Part shown: positions 54,677-64,000 of the stretch, in pieces
Position numbering within the stretch: position 1 is the first letter of the stretch
Layout of the letters: every line of letters starts with the position of its first letter
From: Ophiocordyceps camponoti-saundersi (nom. inval.)
Lineage: Eukaryota > Ascomycota > Sordariomycetes > Hypocreales > Ophiocordycipitaceae
Length of the DNA: 64,000 nucleotides
Direction: 5' to 3'
Assembly (NCBI GenBank): GCA_003339415.1
Contig: PDHQ01000024.1
Span: forward strand, 186,001 to 250,000
Notes under the pieces: model-generated
Told to the model about the DNA's origin: nothing
Database searches by the model: none
The model's input: the letters and a program-made list of their open reading frames with translations, nothing else
Position numbers and translations under genes: made by a program

Positions 54677-56847
54677 ATGGGCCAAACCCTCTCGGAGCCC
54701 GTTGTTGATAAGGTGCGTGATGCGCTTTTCGCCTTCGTTTTACCCTCCTCCCCTTTGCCATCGGGCATCCTCGTTTTCCGGCCCTCTTTTTCTCTCTCTC
54801 TTTTCCATCTTCTTCCCTCTTTTCTTTCCTTCGAATTCGCATCATCACCTCGGTCGTCTTTGCTTTTCTTCATCATGAACCCTCCTCTTCCTCGGCTTTT
54901 CCCGTCTTCCTCCTCTTCTTCCCTGACATCATCCTCTCCATCTTCCCAACACCCGAGAAAACTCGTTGGAAATCACGTCACCCCACCCCCCACCCAGCCT
55001 CACGTCACCTTGTGCCATTTCGTCATTGACCATTCAACTAATCTCTATCCCCGCTTCTCCGCCTCCGCAGACTTCGGACAGAGGCGAGGATGATCGACTC
55101 ATCTACGGCCTCTCTGCCATGCAGGGCTGGCGGATCAGCATGGAGGACTCCCACACCGCCGTTCTCGACCTCGGCCTCCCTACCATCGATAACCCCAGCC
55201 CCAAGCCGCATCCTGCGAAACGCTCCTTCTTCGGCGTCTTCGATGGCCACGGCGGAGACAAGGTAGCCGAGTTTACCGGCGACAACATACACAACATCAT
55301 TATGAAGCAGGATAGTTTCAAGGCGGAAGACTACGTTCAGGGTCTCAAGGATGGCTTTCTCGCCACCGACAGAGCTATTCTCAACGGTTCGCCCTCTCCT
55401 ACCCCAGCACTCTCCACTCCATTCTGACTCGGGCACGACTCCAGATCCCAGGTACGAAGACGAAGTTTCGGGCTGCACTGCCTGCGTCAGCCTAATCGTC
55501 GACAATAAACTCTACGTTGTGAGTCGTCGTTCCGAGACTTGCGGCTGCCGTTCCTGCCACGAACCCCTTCCGGTCATCGCTCGCTGACCGTCGGGCGCCA
55601 GGCCAACGCGGGCGACTCAAGAGGCGTCCTGGGCATCAAAGGACGCGCCATGCCGCTGTCTCAGGATCACAAACCTCAGCTCGAAGGTTCGCAGCCGTTT
55701 CCTTGCACAGAAAACCACGCGAGAAAATGACAAGATGACTGACTTTTGACTCTGTTCTTTCCTCGACGTGGTTTTGATAGGAGAGAAAAATCGAATCACT
55801 GCGGCTGGTGGTTTTGTCGATTTCGGGCGCGTCAACGGCAATCTCGCCCTCTCACGCGCCATCGGCGACTTCGAATTCAAGAAGACCGCTGAGCTCCCCC
55901 CCGAGAGTCAGATCGTCACCGCATTCCCCGACGTCGAGACCCACGATCTCACGCCCGAGGACGAGTTTCTCGTCTTGGCTTGCGACGGTGAGTCACGGCC
56001 CCGCCCACCGAGAGAAAGAAGGGCCAAGCTGATGGGGACTGCTCGCCTGTTCAGGTATCTGGGACTGCCAATCCTCGCAGGCAGTTGTCGAGTTCGTGAG
56101 ACGGGGCATCGCCGCCAAACAAGACTTGGACAAGATTTGCGAGAACATGATGGACAACTGCCTGGCCTCCAACTCCGAGACCGGCGGCGTCGGCTGCGAC
56201 AACATGACCATGGTCATCGTCGGCTTCCTCAACGGAAAGACGAAGGAGGAGTGGTACGAGGAGATTGCGAGAAGAGTCGCCAACGGAGACGGGCCCTGCG
56301 CTCCCCCCGAATACGGTACGGCCCCGATCAGCTCCGTTGCCGGCTCCTCGCCCGCGGAAGCTGAGACGTCATGAGCTGACCTGATCTTTCTTCTCTTCCT
56401 CTTCTTTTTCTTTTCCCCTTTTCCCACCTATTTCTAGCTGAATTTCGTGGTCCCGGTGTCCATCACAACTTCGAGGATAGCGACAGTGGTTACGAAATGG
56501 ACGGAGAGAACAAGCGCAAGGGCTTCGGCACTGGCCCCCGCGGGCGCATCATTTTCCTCGGCGATGGCACCGAGGTCCTCACCGACTCGGACGACACCGA
56601 GATGTTTGACAACGCCGACGAAGACAAGGACCTAGACAGCCAAGTGTCCAAGAAGGCCTCCCCCCCTCCCGACAAGGACGGACCGTCGTCGCCCAAGGTC
56701 ACGGCTGCCGAGACACAACCGGCGGTCAAGTCTCCTGGGCCCGAGGCCGGAGACGGCGACAAGGCCGCAGCCGCGTCCTCGTCCTCGACGAAGCAGCAGG
56801 GAGAGGCCAAGACAGGTTCGCCCAAGGAGACCAAGGACGAGGACTAG
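54677..56847 (+). CDS. PTC2: PP2C-type protein phosphatase (Ptc2/Ptc3)
   Basis: Mn/Mg-dependent Ser/Thr phosphatase acting on MAP kinases and checkpoint kinases. Seven exons: 54677-54712, 55071-55386, 55445-55518, 55602-55686, 55781-55987, 56055-56315, 56438-56847, giving 462 aa. The N-terminus [12 protein letters not shown] has Gly2 suited to N-myristoylation. PP2C motifs in order: [23 protein letters not shown] (metal ligand Asp70), [43 protein letters not shown] (split by intron five) and [10 protein letters not shown]. The tail after residue 330 is acidic and Ser/Lys-rich. Intron one is long (358 nt). If intron six is retained, the protein ends 19 codons later with SPAEAETS, a possible shorter isoform. 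Confidence 0.94.
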
Positions 56848-57316
56848 GAGATCCTTTAAGCGTCACGTCTTGATTTGAGATGATGGCCCTTTCCCATTCT
56901 TCCCCGGGCTATTTCTTGTACTCTCTCCATTCTCATTCTTTCCCGACCGAAAATACCAGTGTCCATCTCTCTCACAAACAACCTCAACCGTCCAGACTCC
57001 GACCCTCACCCTTTTGTTGCCCGCATCTTTGTTTCCCTTGCACTACATGACTTGACAGTATGCTCGACCCAGGCGAGGGAAAGGAATAGGAACAGGTCTT
57101 GGGACGCCGACGGAAGGGAATGGCGGCTAGACAAGATGTGTGTGTGTGTGTATGTGTGTGTCTGTGTGTCTGTGTGTGTGTGTATGTGTGCGCGCGTGTT
57201 CCCTTGGTCTCGAGAGTCACGTTTGGTGTACCGGTGGTCGATACTGGATTCAAGGGAGAGAAAAAAGAGACACGAATGCTTTCGCCTGCCCACCAAGCCA
57301 GCCAATAAAGAGAAAT
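56848..57316. other. Intergenic between convergent genes, 469 bp
   Basis: 3' flanks of PTC2 and the PPR gene, with a (TG)n tract of about 55 bp at 57137-57192. No supported gene. Confidence 0.65.
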
Positions 57317-60190
57317 TCACAGTCTTGTCTGCTCGGGCCTCTTGATGTTGGGCGTGAGGTGGGGTGACGGGGCGGAAAGCGCCCTGACGATGTCTTGGTC
57401 CTGCTTCTCGGCAGTCCAGAAGACCTGTCTCGAGCGCCTCATGCGCCAACACCTCAGCTTGTTGCCGGACAGGAAGTAGAAGACGCGTCTTCGTCTTCTG
57501 CTCCTGTGTCTGCCGGGATATCGACGACGACGACGACGGCTGGCGACATGCCGGTCGGTCGCGGTCGGGGCGGCAGTCGTTTCGGGGTCGGTGGTGGTGG
57601 TGGTGGTGGTGGTATCCTCTTCTCGTATGCGGCGGTAGACCTCTTGGGCTTCCGGCCTTCCGCCCGATACTTGTTCGAGGTAGGGACCGAAGGGTTTGGG
57701 GTTGAAGTCCCTCCACGACCAGGCTGTGGAGTTGTCTTCGTCGACGTGTGCTAGAGAGGATGGGTCGGAGAGGGTGTCGTCTTTGGCCCCGTTGCGGACG
57801 TGGCTTCGTACCATGTCCCTGTACGAGAACCAGGCGTCTAGGTGGACGACTAGCCTCCGCCTTTGACGGGACGGGTCGCGGAGGCGGACGGAGAAGTAGC
57901 GCAGTGGCCTGTGGGGGGGGGGACCGCCGTTGTAGATCCTGTGCAGGGGAATGTCCATCGTTCGCCAGCAGGCTGCTAGGGCTTCGTGGAGGGGCTGGTC
58001 TGGTCTGTAGCCTTGGCAGCGGGAGAGGATGGCCCATTCAGCTGCTGCGACGGCGGAGTTGGCGTGGACGACGGGACTGGACTTGATGTCCCTGGCCATT
58101 GGCTTGGAGAAGATGCGGGGTTTGTGGACTGTCCAGAAGGGGTCTTGGTGAAGGCCTTGAAAGATGTATTGCATCGTCTTGCGCGCTGATCTTCTTAGAT
58201 TGCGCTCTAGGACGGCGTAGAAGAAGATGCAGCCGAGGGCGAAGGGGGCGCGGGACCTGCATGCGAGCGGGACGAGGATGCGGTACGTCTTGTCGTTGGG
58301 GAGGCAGTCGTGACGGTGCATTTGCGAGAGGTGGTGGAGGAGCTTGACCCAGTTCCTCTGCTGGGCGCACTGGTCGAGCACGAGGTTGAAGGTGCTGGTT
58401 TGGAGGGGGAAGCCTTTCAGCGGGGAGCTGTCGTCGTTTTCCTTGCCGTCGAGGAGCCTTTCGAACTTGACGAGGGCGTCTTTCCGGTTGAGGAGGAAGG
58501 CTTCTTTCAGCACGTTGTTGAGGGCTGGAGTCGTGAGCCAGTCCCTGCCGTAGCGGGCGGCTTGTGCGTTCAGGAAGCCGCCGAGGTCGCCTCCGGAGTC
58601 CTTGAGGAAGCTGTAGGCGTCGCGGTCCGCCCTGATGGCGGCTACGCAGCGGCGGATGGAGGGGGCGTCGAAGAAGCCGTAGCGGAACATGGACGACATC
58701 GCCAGGAGCTGTTCCTCGTCTCTCTGCAGTAGCTTGAGGAAGAGGAGCCAGGTGGTGGCATCCGGGTGGACCATGTGGTTCTGCATCTGATGGAGGAGGC
58801 CGTGGAAGCTGGCGACGTCGAACTTGTCTACGTAGCCGACCATCATGATGTTGAAGAGGTCTGTGTCGATGGGGAGACCTTTTGCCTGGGCTCTGAGGAA
58901 GAGCTGGTTGGCTTGGGAGCGGTGGCCGCCTCGGTAGATCATGTAGGTGAGCGCCGTCTTGAGGGACAGAGGGGTGACGAACGGCTGGGCTTTCGGGTCC
59001 TTGAAGGCTTTGAGGATGAGGCGCGTCTTGAATGCTTCGACGTCGATGAGTTTGCTGGCTGGCTTGGATTTATCGCGATAGAGGGAGGTGACGAGGTGGG
59101 ATGGTATGCGGCTTCGGACGAGGGTGGTGATGTAGGATTCGAAGGAGGAGTCGCCTTCGGCCGTCCACGAGACGGGTTTGGGGACGTCCTCGTATCGGGT
59201 ATCGATCCAGATGGTCTCCGGAGGTTCTTTATGGATCCAGATTCTGTCGTCGTCGTTGGAGCGAAGCCAGATGGATGAGGAGGACTCGTCATCATCGTGG
59301 TCCGGCTTGGGCCAGAGACAGCGCGTCTCGTAATCCGTAGCGGAGACGTGACCGAGATGATAGATGCGGACATCCTTGCAAGCGGAGAGGAGGTCGTCGG
59401 CAGCCTGAGCCAAGACATCGCGTCTACCGCGAATAACGACGGTAGTGCGATTCTGCTTCTCCACCACAGTAGAAGGATGATTGCTACTCTCGACAACAGC
59501 AATGATGCGATTGACGAGCAAAGTAGTGGAATCCATAACATCAATTTTCCCCGGAGGCTGCGGGAGATTCAAATCCGCCGTCCCCGGCAACACGATCCTC
59601 AGAGCAGACATGAGCGGCACGCCCGCGCCCGTCGGCGTAATATTCTCCAGCAGCCGCAGCGTCTTACGCCAGTTCGGAGCGCGGAAGCCCAAGCCTCGGA
59701 GGGCGACGACGTTGAAGCCTACCTGGACGCGGGCGGCTTTTGTCCTTTGTAGGTGGCTGATGGCTGTGCCGCGACGGGTTGGGTAGCGGCGTGGGGAGGG
59801 GATGTAGGGACATTTGAGGAGGGTGCGTTGGACGGCTGCTTGGATGTTTGCTGTGTCGGCGGCGAAGGCGTCTCGGATGCGGCTGTTGTCGCGCTTGCGG
59901 ATTTGTCTTTTGCCGAGTGGCCTCGATGATGATGATGATGATGTTGTTGTTGGTGATGTTTTTGCGGCCAGCCAGCTGCGCCGCGGTGGTTGTTGTTGTG
60001 GTGATGGTTGTGGTGGTTGTGGTGGTTGTGGTGGTGGTGGTGGTGGTGGTGGTGGTGGAGGAGGAGGAGGAGGAGGAGGAGGAGGAGGAGGAGGAGGAGG
60101 AGGAGGAGGAGGAGAAACCCTCAGAGTCGGGGATCGGACTGATGAAGATGACTTCCACCATCTTGATCCGATTCTTGACGGATTGATCAT
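57317..60190 (-). CDS. Large pentatricopeptide-repeat-like protein, probably mitochondrial
   Basis: Intron-less, 957 aa from ATG at 60190. The first 25 residues (MINPSRIGSRWWKSSSSVRS...) contain no acids and several Arg/Lys/Ser, a likely mitochondrial presequence. It is directly followed by an unbroken run of about 27 Pro coded by a GGA/GGT tract (60035-60112 on the plus strand). The middle carries helical-hairpin repeats typical of fungal PPR factors: LSLKTALTYMIYRGGHRSQA, TDLFNIMMVGYVDKFDVASF, TSTFNLVLDQCAQQRNWVKL, CLPNDKTYRILVPLACRSRA. The C-terminal 120 residues are Arg-rich. PPR proteins bind organelle RNA; this one's target is unknown. The Pro run could be shorter in the real genome, since such repeats assemble poorly. 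Confidence 0.8.
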   Translation of the reverse strand: MINPSRIGSRWWKSSSSVRSPTLRVSPPPPPPPPPPPPPPPPPPPPPPPPPPPPQPPQPPQPSPQQQPPRRSWLAAKTSPTTTSSSSSSRPLGKRQIRKRDNSRIRDAFAADTANIQAAVQRTLLKCPYIPSPRRYPTRRGTAISHLQRTKAARVQVGFNVVALRGLGFRAPNWRKTLRLLENITPTGAGVPLMSALRIVLPGTADLNLPQPPGKIDVMDSTTLLVNRIIAVVESSNHPSTVVEKQNRTTVVIRGRRDVLAQAADDLLSACKDVRIYHLGHVSATDYETRCLWPKPDHDDDESSSSIWLRSNDDDRIWIHKEPPETIWIDTRYEDVPKPVSWTAEGDSSFESYITTLVRSRIPSHLVTSLYRDKSKPASKLIDVEAFKTRLILKAFKDPKAQPFVTPLSLKTALTYMIYRGGHRSQANQLFLRAQAKGLPIDTDLFNIMMVGYVDKFDVASFHGLLHQMQNHMVHPDATTWLLFLKLLQRDEEQLLAMSSMFRYGFFDAPSIRRCVAAIRADRDAYSFLKDSGGDLGGFLNAQAARYGRDWLTTPALNNVLKEAFLLNRKDALVKFERLLDGKENDDSSPLKGFPLQTSTFNLVLDQCAQQRNWVKLLHHLSQMHRHDCLPNDKTYRILVPLACRSRAPFALGCIFFYAVLERNLRRSARKTMQYIFQGLHQDPFWTVHKPRIFSKPMARDIKSSPVVHANSAVAAAEWAILSRCQGYRPDQPLHEALAACWRTMDIPLHRIYNGGPPPHRPLRYFSVRLRDPSRQRRRLVVHLDAWFSYRDMVRSHVRNGAKDDTLSDPSSLAHVDEDNSTAWSWRDFNPKPFGPYLEQVSGGRPEAQEVYRRIREEDTTTTTTTTDPETTAAPTATDRHVASRRRRRRYPGRHRSRRRRRVFYFLSGNKLRCWRMRRSRQVFWTAEKQDQDIVRALSAPSPHLTPNIKRPEQTRL
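60035..60112 (-). repeat. GGT/GGA trinucleotide tract coding polyproline
   Basis: About 26 consecutive triplets that read CCT/CCA-type proline codons on the minus strand inside the PPR gene. Confidence 0.85.
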
Positions 60191-60638
60191 CGGCTGCGCA
60201 TCGTTGATGGCATTATGGCGTGGGAGGAGGAGGTTGCTTGTAATAGGGGGTGGGGGTTTTTTTTTTCCTCCATCTCTCTCTTATATCGCTGTGCTTTCGT
60301 AAGCATGTCGTTCACGAAGGAGAGGGTCACGTGATCCGATATCACGACCATCTCTTACTCCTGAGTCTCTTCCGTGCTCGTCTCTCGGAGTGAAGATGAA
60401 CGGATGAGATGGAAATAACCAGAGGAATGCAGACGCCATCTTCATCATGTCGCTCCTCGTTGCTGCTGACTGTCGATGACCTTGTTATCCCCTCACCCCC
60501 TTTGCTAGATACCTACCCAGTCACACGGACGTATACATAAGTCGGGACTGCATATCATACCGGAGTCGTTGGTGGGTGGGAATGAACATATCCGTACTTA
60601 CATAGAGCTGACTGACTACCTACCTACTTACCTACACT
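60191..60638. other. Intergenic, 448 bp
   Basis: PPR gene promoter and 3' flank of the terpene-cyclase-like gene. It shows TACC repeats near 60620. No supported gene. Confidence 0.6.
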
Positions 60639-61704
60639 TTACCAGCGTTTATAATCTTCTAGCCTCCTCAGAAGAAGCGTCGACATAGGAAAGCGAAGCC
60701 CCTTAAGACGCTCACGATATCTATCCATCAAAAGGACAAAATGAAAGCCCGAAGTCGCAAAGCGCCTCAGATGATGACCACCAGGCAAGGCATCAAGCAT
60801 CTCGATGCACCTCACGTACACCCAACGCAACTCACGCTGAAGCCTTCCCCTATCATCACCAGCCACCGACTCGGTCTCCTCCCCCTTGAGGACACCCAGC
60901 GATTCCTTGGCGATATCCATAGAAAGCGCATTACAGACGGAAGCCATCTCGACGGCGACGTCGACGACGCCCATCGATTCGACGCCAGCCGAGGCCATGA
61001 CGGCGACGGCGCAACCGTGAGTATTGGCAGTCGTGGCTCTGAACTGGGTCATGAGCGCGGTGTCGGAGAGAAGCAGTTGGCGGAGTCGAGCATCGGCCTT
61101 TTCGAAATATTGAAAGACGTATTGGCGAAGGAGGCATTGGTCCATGAATTCGATATCCTCGGCTGCCACCTTCTCCGCTCGCAGGCCTTGCAGGAGGTCT
61201 GAACGAGAGTGGCCGAGGAAGCGAAAAGAATCGTCGACGAGGTCTTTTGGGGGGGATCATGATGTCGTCGCATATGGCCGCGAAGGCGACGTACATGACT
61301 TTCCACTTGTGATCGTCCGGGCTTCCGACCCAGTTAACCCACCACTGCAAGGCGTCACGCATGATGTATAGGATCGCTTCCTCGATGGACGAATCGTCCT
61401 TTCCGGTGTGAAGTGAGTAGTCGTTTGGATGAGGGCCGGTCATGGTTGTGACCAGCTCGTCCATGAATTGGCAAAGATGCCGGACTCTTCCACACGTGCA
61501 AGGGGGTACCGAGGTGGTGCCCATGGAAGCGAAAAGGGGCATCGTTTCTTCGTTGACTTCCACCCCGTAGGCTTTGCTGTCGCTCCTCGCTCTTGATGGC
61601 TTCAGGTGACAGCAGTGGGTGTTGAAACGGAGGGGGGCCGATGCTTGGATATAACCGTCTCCGAAGTATGACTTTACAGTCTGCCAGATGTCTTTTGTCT
61701 CCAT
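60639..61704 (-). CDS. Terpene-cyclase-like gene (TRI5-type fold) with apparent one-base frame break
   Basis: From the ATG at 61704 (METKDIWQTV) an open frame runs through an Asp pair (AAICDDI). Shortly after, the protein-like signal moves to another frame that ends at 60639. The shift falls at a seven-C run (61255-61249, minus strand). The whole span is 1066 nt, one more than a multiple of three; without the extra base it would be about 354 aa, the normal size of class I fungal sesquiterpene cyclases of this family. As it stands the first frame stops at 60931 (257 aa). Family clues: the Asp pair at the usual place, an Asn/Ser/Glu segment (NALSMDIAKE) that is imperfect for the second metal motif, and a C-terminal MDRYR like the family's Arg-Tyr pair. 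Identity is moderate; product unknown. Pseudogene, degenerate paralogue or homopolymer error are all possible. Confidence 0.5.
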
Positions 61705-62585
61705 CTTGATGGGCAGGAGTCGAAGGTGATGTTGAGAAAGCTTGTCTTGCCCTCCCCTCAACTGCTCCGGTCGGGGCTCTCCTGTCATACATATAGATAT
61801 GAAAGGGATCAAGATATACACCTCGGCCGTCTTTTCCTTTCCTGTGACATCTGCTGCTATAGACGGTGAATCATACGATGCCCGTAGCCCTTACTATCTT
61901 GATCCAATCTTTGAAAGGTGATACACACATGCATACACAACTACCTACACACACCTACGGTCATCATGTGCCCAATCCGTCGTCGCGTACCGCCTTCTAC
62001 GACCCTCGAACCTCGTCTTTGTCACCATCGCCGCCTTGGCTATCGCCTCGCCCTCGTCGGTGCTACGTTGCCGCTTTCGTGGCACTTCTTCTCTTTCTGC
62101 TCCTGCAAACCGTCACCGTGACTTTGGCAGCCTCGACGTGCTGTGTACAACTCTCATACAGCCCTGAACAGGTAGTCATGACAGTCTCGATACCGTTGCC
62201 AGTGTATATTTTATTTTATACCTCTAGATCGATCTATCAAACCCTGTATACACAACTCTAGATCGATCTATTATATCCCGATTCAATTACTCCCTCGCTT
62301 TTAAACGATTCATGATGCTTCAGAATACTCATAAACCAGTCTCTTCCCCAAAGTCTCACAAACTCGTTTCCAAACGGGGTGTTTCTCTTTTTTTTTTTCG
62401 TTGCCAAGCTCAGTAATGCTTAAGTGCTAAACAAGCATGTTCAGTAACGAGACTCGACTGACGTAGACTTGCTTCACACCTCTGCTCTCACCTTTGCCAC
62501 GAGGGAGGACGACGGCGGTATCTCTCTGCTCTACCGGGGCTAAATACCATGATGAAATTCTCGTCAGATTCCCCTTCAAGAGTTT
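61705..62585. other. Intergenic, 881 bp
   Basis: Upstream of the cyclase-like gene and downstream of the Gly-rich gene, both leftward. It holds two copies of the palindrome TAGATCGATCTA (62225-62236 and 62259-62270). The open frame of 131 codons at 61866-62261 has no protein features I trust. Confidence 0.55.
62225..62270. repeat. Two copies of a 12-bp palindrome, 34 bp apart
   Basis: TAGATCGATCTA reads the same on both strands and occurs at 62225-62236 and 62259-62270, each within the longer shared CTCTAGATCGATCTAT. Confidence 0.85.
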
Positions 62586-62969
62586 TCAAGTTGGGAGTTT
62601 CGCTTCGCAAAAGGAAAAAAAAAGGGGGAAAATCATCTCACCTTTAGCACCATCATCAGCCACACGAGCGAATCCCCCGAAACCACCACCTCCGAATCCC
62701 CGTCCGCCGCCGAAGCCACCACCGCCAAAGCCCCGTCCACCGCCGAAGCCACCGCCGCCGCCGCCGAAACCGCCGAAGCCACCAGCGCCGAAAGCTTCAG
62801 CCTCGACGTCTCCGGACTCGGCTTCGCTTGCGGGGGCGGCTGCTGATGCTGCTGAGTCTTGGTGTGCTTCGCGTCTGGTGAGCTCTGGTTTGCCTTTGCT
62901 TGTCGTGGTGGTTGGTGCGGCGAGGCTGAGGGTGGCGAAGAGGAGGGAGAGGATGGTTGTTGTCTTCAT
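62586..62969 (-). CDS. Small secreted glycine-rich protein
   Basis: 127 aa from ATG at 62969. Signal peptide MKTTTILSLLFATLSLAAP, then a Lys/Arg-containing pro-like region with a TRR site (about 31-33), then Ala/Glu-rich sequence and a Gly-Phe-Gly-Gly-Arg repeat (about 62-100). The last 25 residues may not be real: a GTGAGA donor just after DDGAK could splice out the hydrophobic FPLFFSFCEAKLPT end and join to an exon near 62526, giving a basic tail. The single-frame version is reported. Possible wall or surface protein, or precursor of a Gly-rich peptide; no family recognised. A TATA box lies about 140 bp upstream. Confidence 0.65.
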   Translation of the reverse strand: MKTTTILSLLFATLSLAAPTTTTSKGKPELTRREAHQDSAASAAAPASEAESGDVEAEAFGAGGFGGFGGGGGGFGGGRGFGGGGFGGGRGFGGGGFGGFARVADDGAKGEMIFPLFFSFCEAKLPT

Positions 62970-64000
62970 TGTGACTGAGTGTGAAGGATTGATGGATGGT
63001 GATGTTTTCTTTGTATGAGGAGAGGTGTGTTTTTGTAAGAGTGAGAGAGAAGAGGGATGTGATGGATGAATGATGGCAGCAGTAGAAGAGAGAGCTTCTA
63101 CCCCTCATATTTATATCAACTCCAAAGGGTTGTTCCTCCCTATAGTTCCCATCCAGCTGTAGTTTTCCATCTCTTCCTCACCTGAAACCAACAGTAACCG
63201 ACAAGTAAGGGGGAAGCTTATTATCCCGACTTTTCTCTACGGCAAAAAAAAAGTGCTATTACACTCGCTCTCCCCCTTTTCGGAACATCGGCATCAGAGA
63301 TTCGAAAGAAGTTTTTCATCTTAGTCAGTGAAACCCAGTTTTCATGACTCGACAACTGATCGGCTGTTGTATGTATGGATTTTCTTCATAACCGAGAGCG
63401 CGGCTGATGAAATACACACACACACACACAGCTGGGGATGAAATGCAAGTCTGGGAAGGCGAGGTTTCAGCAGAGGAAAAAAGACGTGATTGTGGAGGGG
63501 CTTTTCTGTCTGATTCTGCAACCGAGAGAAGGGTATGAAACCTGTAGTTTCCTGTGATTCTGACAACTCGACACGGAAGAGTAAGATATTCTCATGACAT
63601 CGTTTTTTTTTTCTCTTCATCTCTCCAAGTTCATCAGATATTCCTCTTATCAACCCTACGTTAACGTTACCCAGCAGCCAGTGACGAAACCACCAACCAA
63701 AAGTCCACGACCCGAAACGATCAACACACGTCTCCCATAACGACGATGAACTCAAAAAAGCAAATGATCAGCGTGCTAAAACAGAAAAAAAAAGAGCATC
63801 ACGCATAATGCCGAACGGAACAGGCCTCAAAAGCCGGAACTCGAATTTCCGCCTTTTGCTTTTCTTTCTTTCTTTCTCTGTTTTCCTTTCTGCAACGATT
63901 GATTTGCGTTTACGAATACATGCAGATAGAGAAGATCTTCTCAGCAAAAGGGGGGAGAAAAAAAGAAAGCACATAGGTTTGTACATTGTTGTCATCGTCT
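62970..64000. other. Intergenic to window end, 1.03 kb
   Basis: Promoter of the Gly-rich gene, a (CA)n tract at 63413-63429 and poly-A and poly-T runs. The frames on the minus strand at 63342-63755 and 63768-63995 lack a convincing protein signal. Confidence 0.5.
63108..63115 (-). promoter_or_regulatory. TATA box of the Gly-rich secreted protein gene
   Basis: TATAAATA on the minus strand, about 140 bp upstream of the ATG at 62969; near-consensus. Confidence 0.5.

Noticed and set aside
61200..61330. An intron explaining the frame change in the cyclase-like gene
   Set aside because: The GT/AG pairs near the change are in the wrong phase or would remove the conserved Asp-rich segment; not fully excluded.

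Overview
The window is a 64-kb stretch of nuclear DNA from a filamentous ascomycete fungus, most likely a Sordariomycete. The evidence is short introns (mostly 50-120 nt) with GT-AG borders and nearby CTGAC/CTAAC-like branch sites, fungal-type gene models (fused HIS7, GH72 glucanosyltransferase, Axl2, Efm6, Tfb5), pyrimidine-rich leaders and many simple repeats between genes. The genus cannot be fixed from the sequence. A 10-base N gap at 30984-30993 sits between two long poly-G runs, so this is a draft scaffold. I see no complete transposon, rRNA gene or CRISPR array.

Layout. 0-3 kb: the 5' end of an unknown gene and a large secreted protein built from repeated six-cysteine modules. 4.7-16 kb: housekeeping genes (HIS7, ornithine decarboxylase antizyme, an ArfGAP-UBA protein, the oxysterol-binding protein OSH3). 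17.6-21 kb: a GPI-anchored GH72 cell-wall enzyme, a dienoyl-CoA isomerase and TFIIH subunit TFB5. 21.9-26.2 kb: an accessory-looking stretch with a Gln/Gly/Pro/Ala repeat protein, a gene fragment and two small related proteins, one of them secreted and Cys-rich. 28-43 kb: DCD1, WEE1, a DAO-type oxidoreductase, an intron-containing tRNA-Met(CAT), the complex I 24-kDa subunit and CCZ1. 43.6-60.2 kb: a secreted double-psi-barrel protein, EFM6, AXL2, a PP2C phosphatase and a PPR protein. 60.6-63 kb: a terpene-cyclase-like gene with an apparent one-base frame break, then a Gly-rich secreted protein.

How the genes fit together. Most are unlinked housekeeping functions: histidine synthesis, polyamine feedback, vesicle and lipid traffic, nucleotide metabolism, cell cycle, respiration. 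There is no operon-like organisation. The secreted and wall genes (486-2873, 17677-19188, 21956-22876, 25421-26125, 43666-44535, 62586-62969) are scattered, and four of them have a good TATA box 105-165 bp upstream of the ATG. The strongest special feature is the antizyme gene. Its reading frame is consistent only if the ribosome shifts +1 at TCC-TGA, and the exon arithmetic then closes exactly. All gene models were spliced by hand from the sequence and from remembered family conservation. No database search was run.
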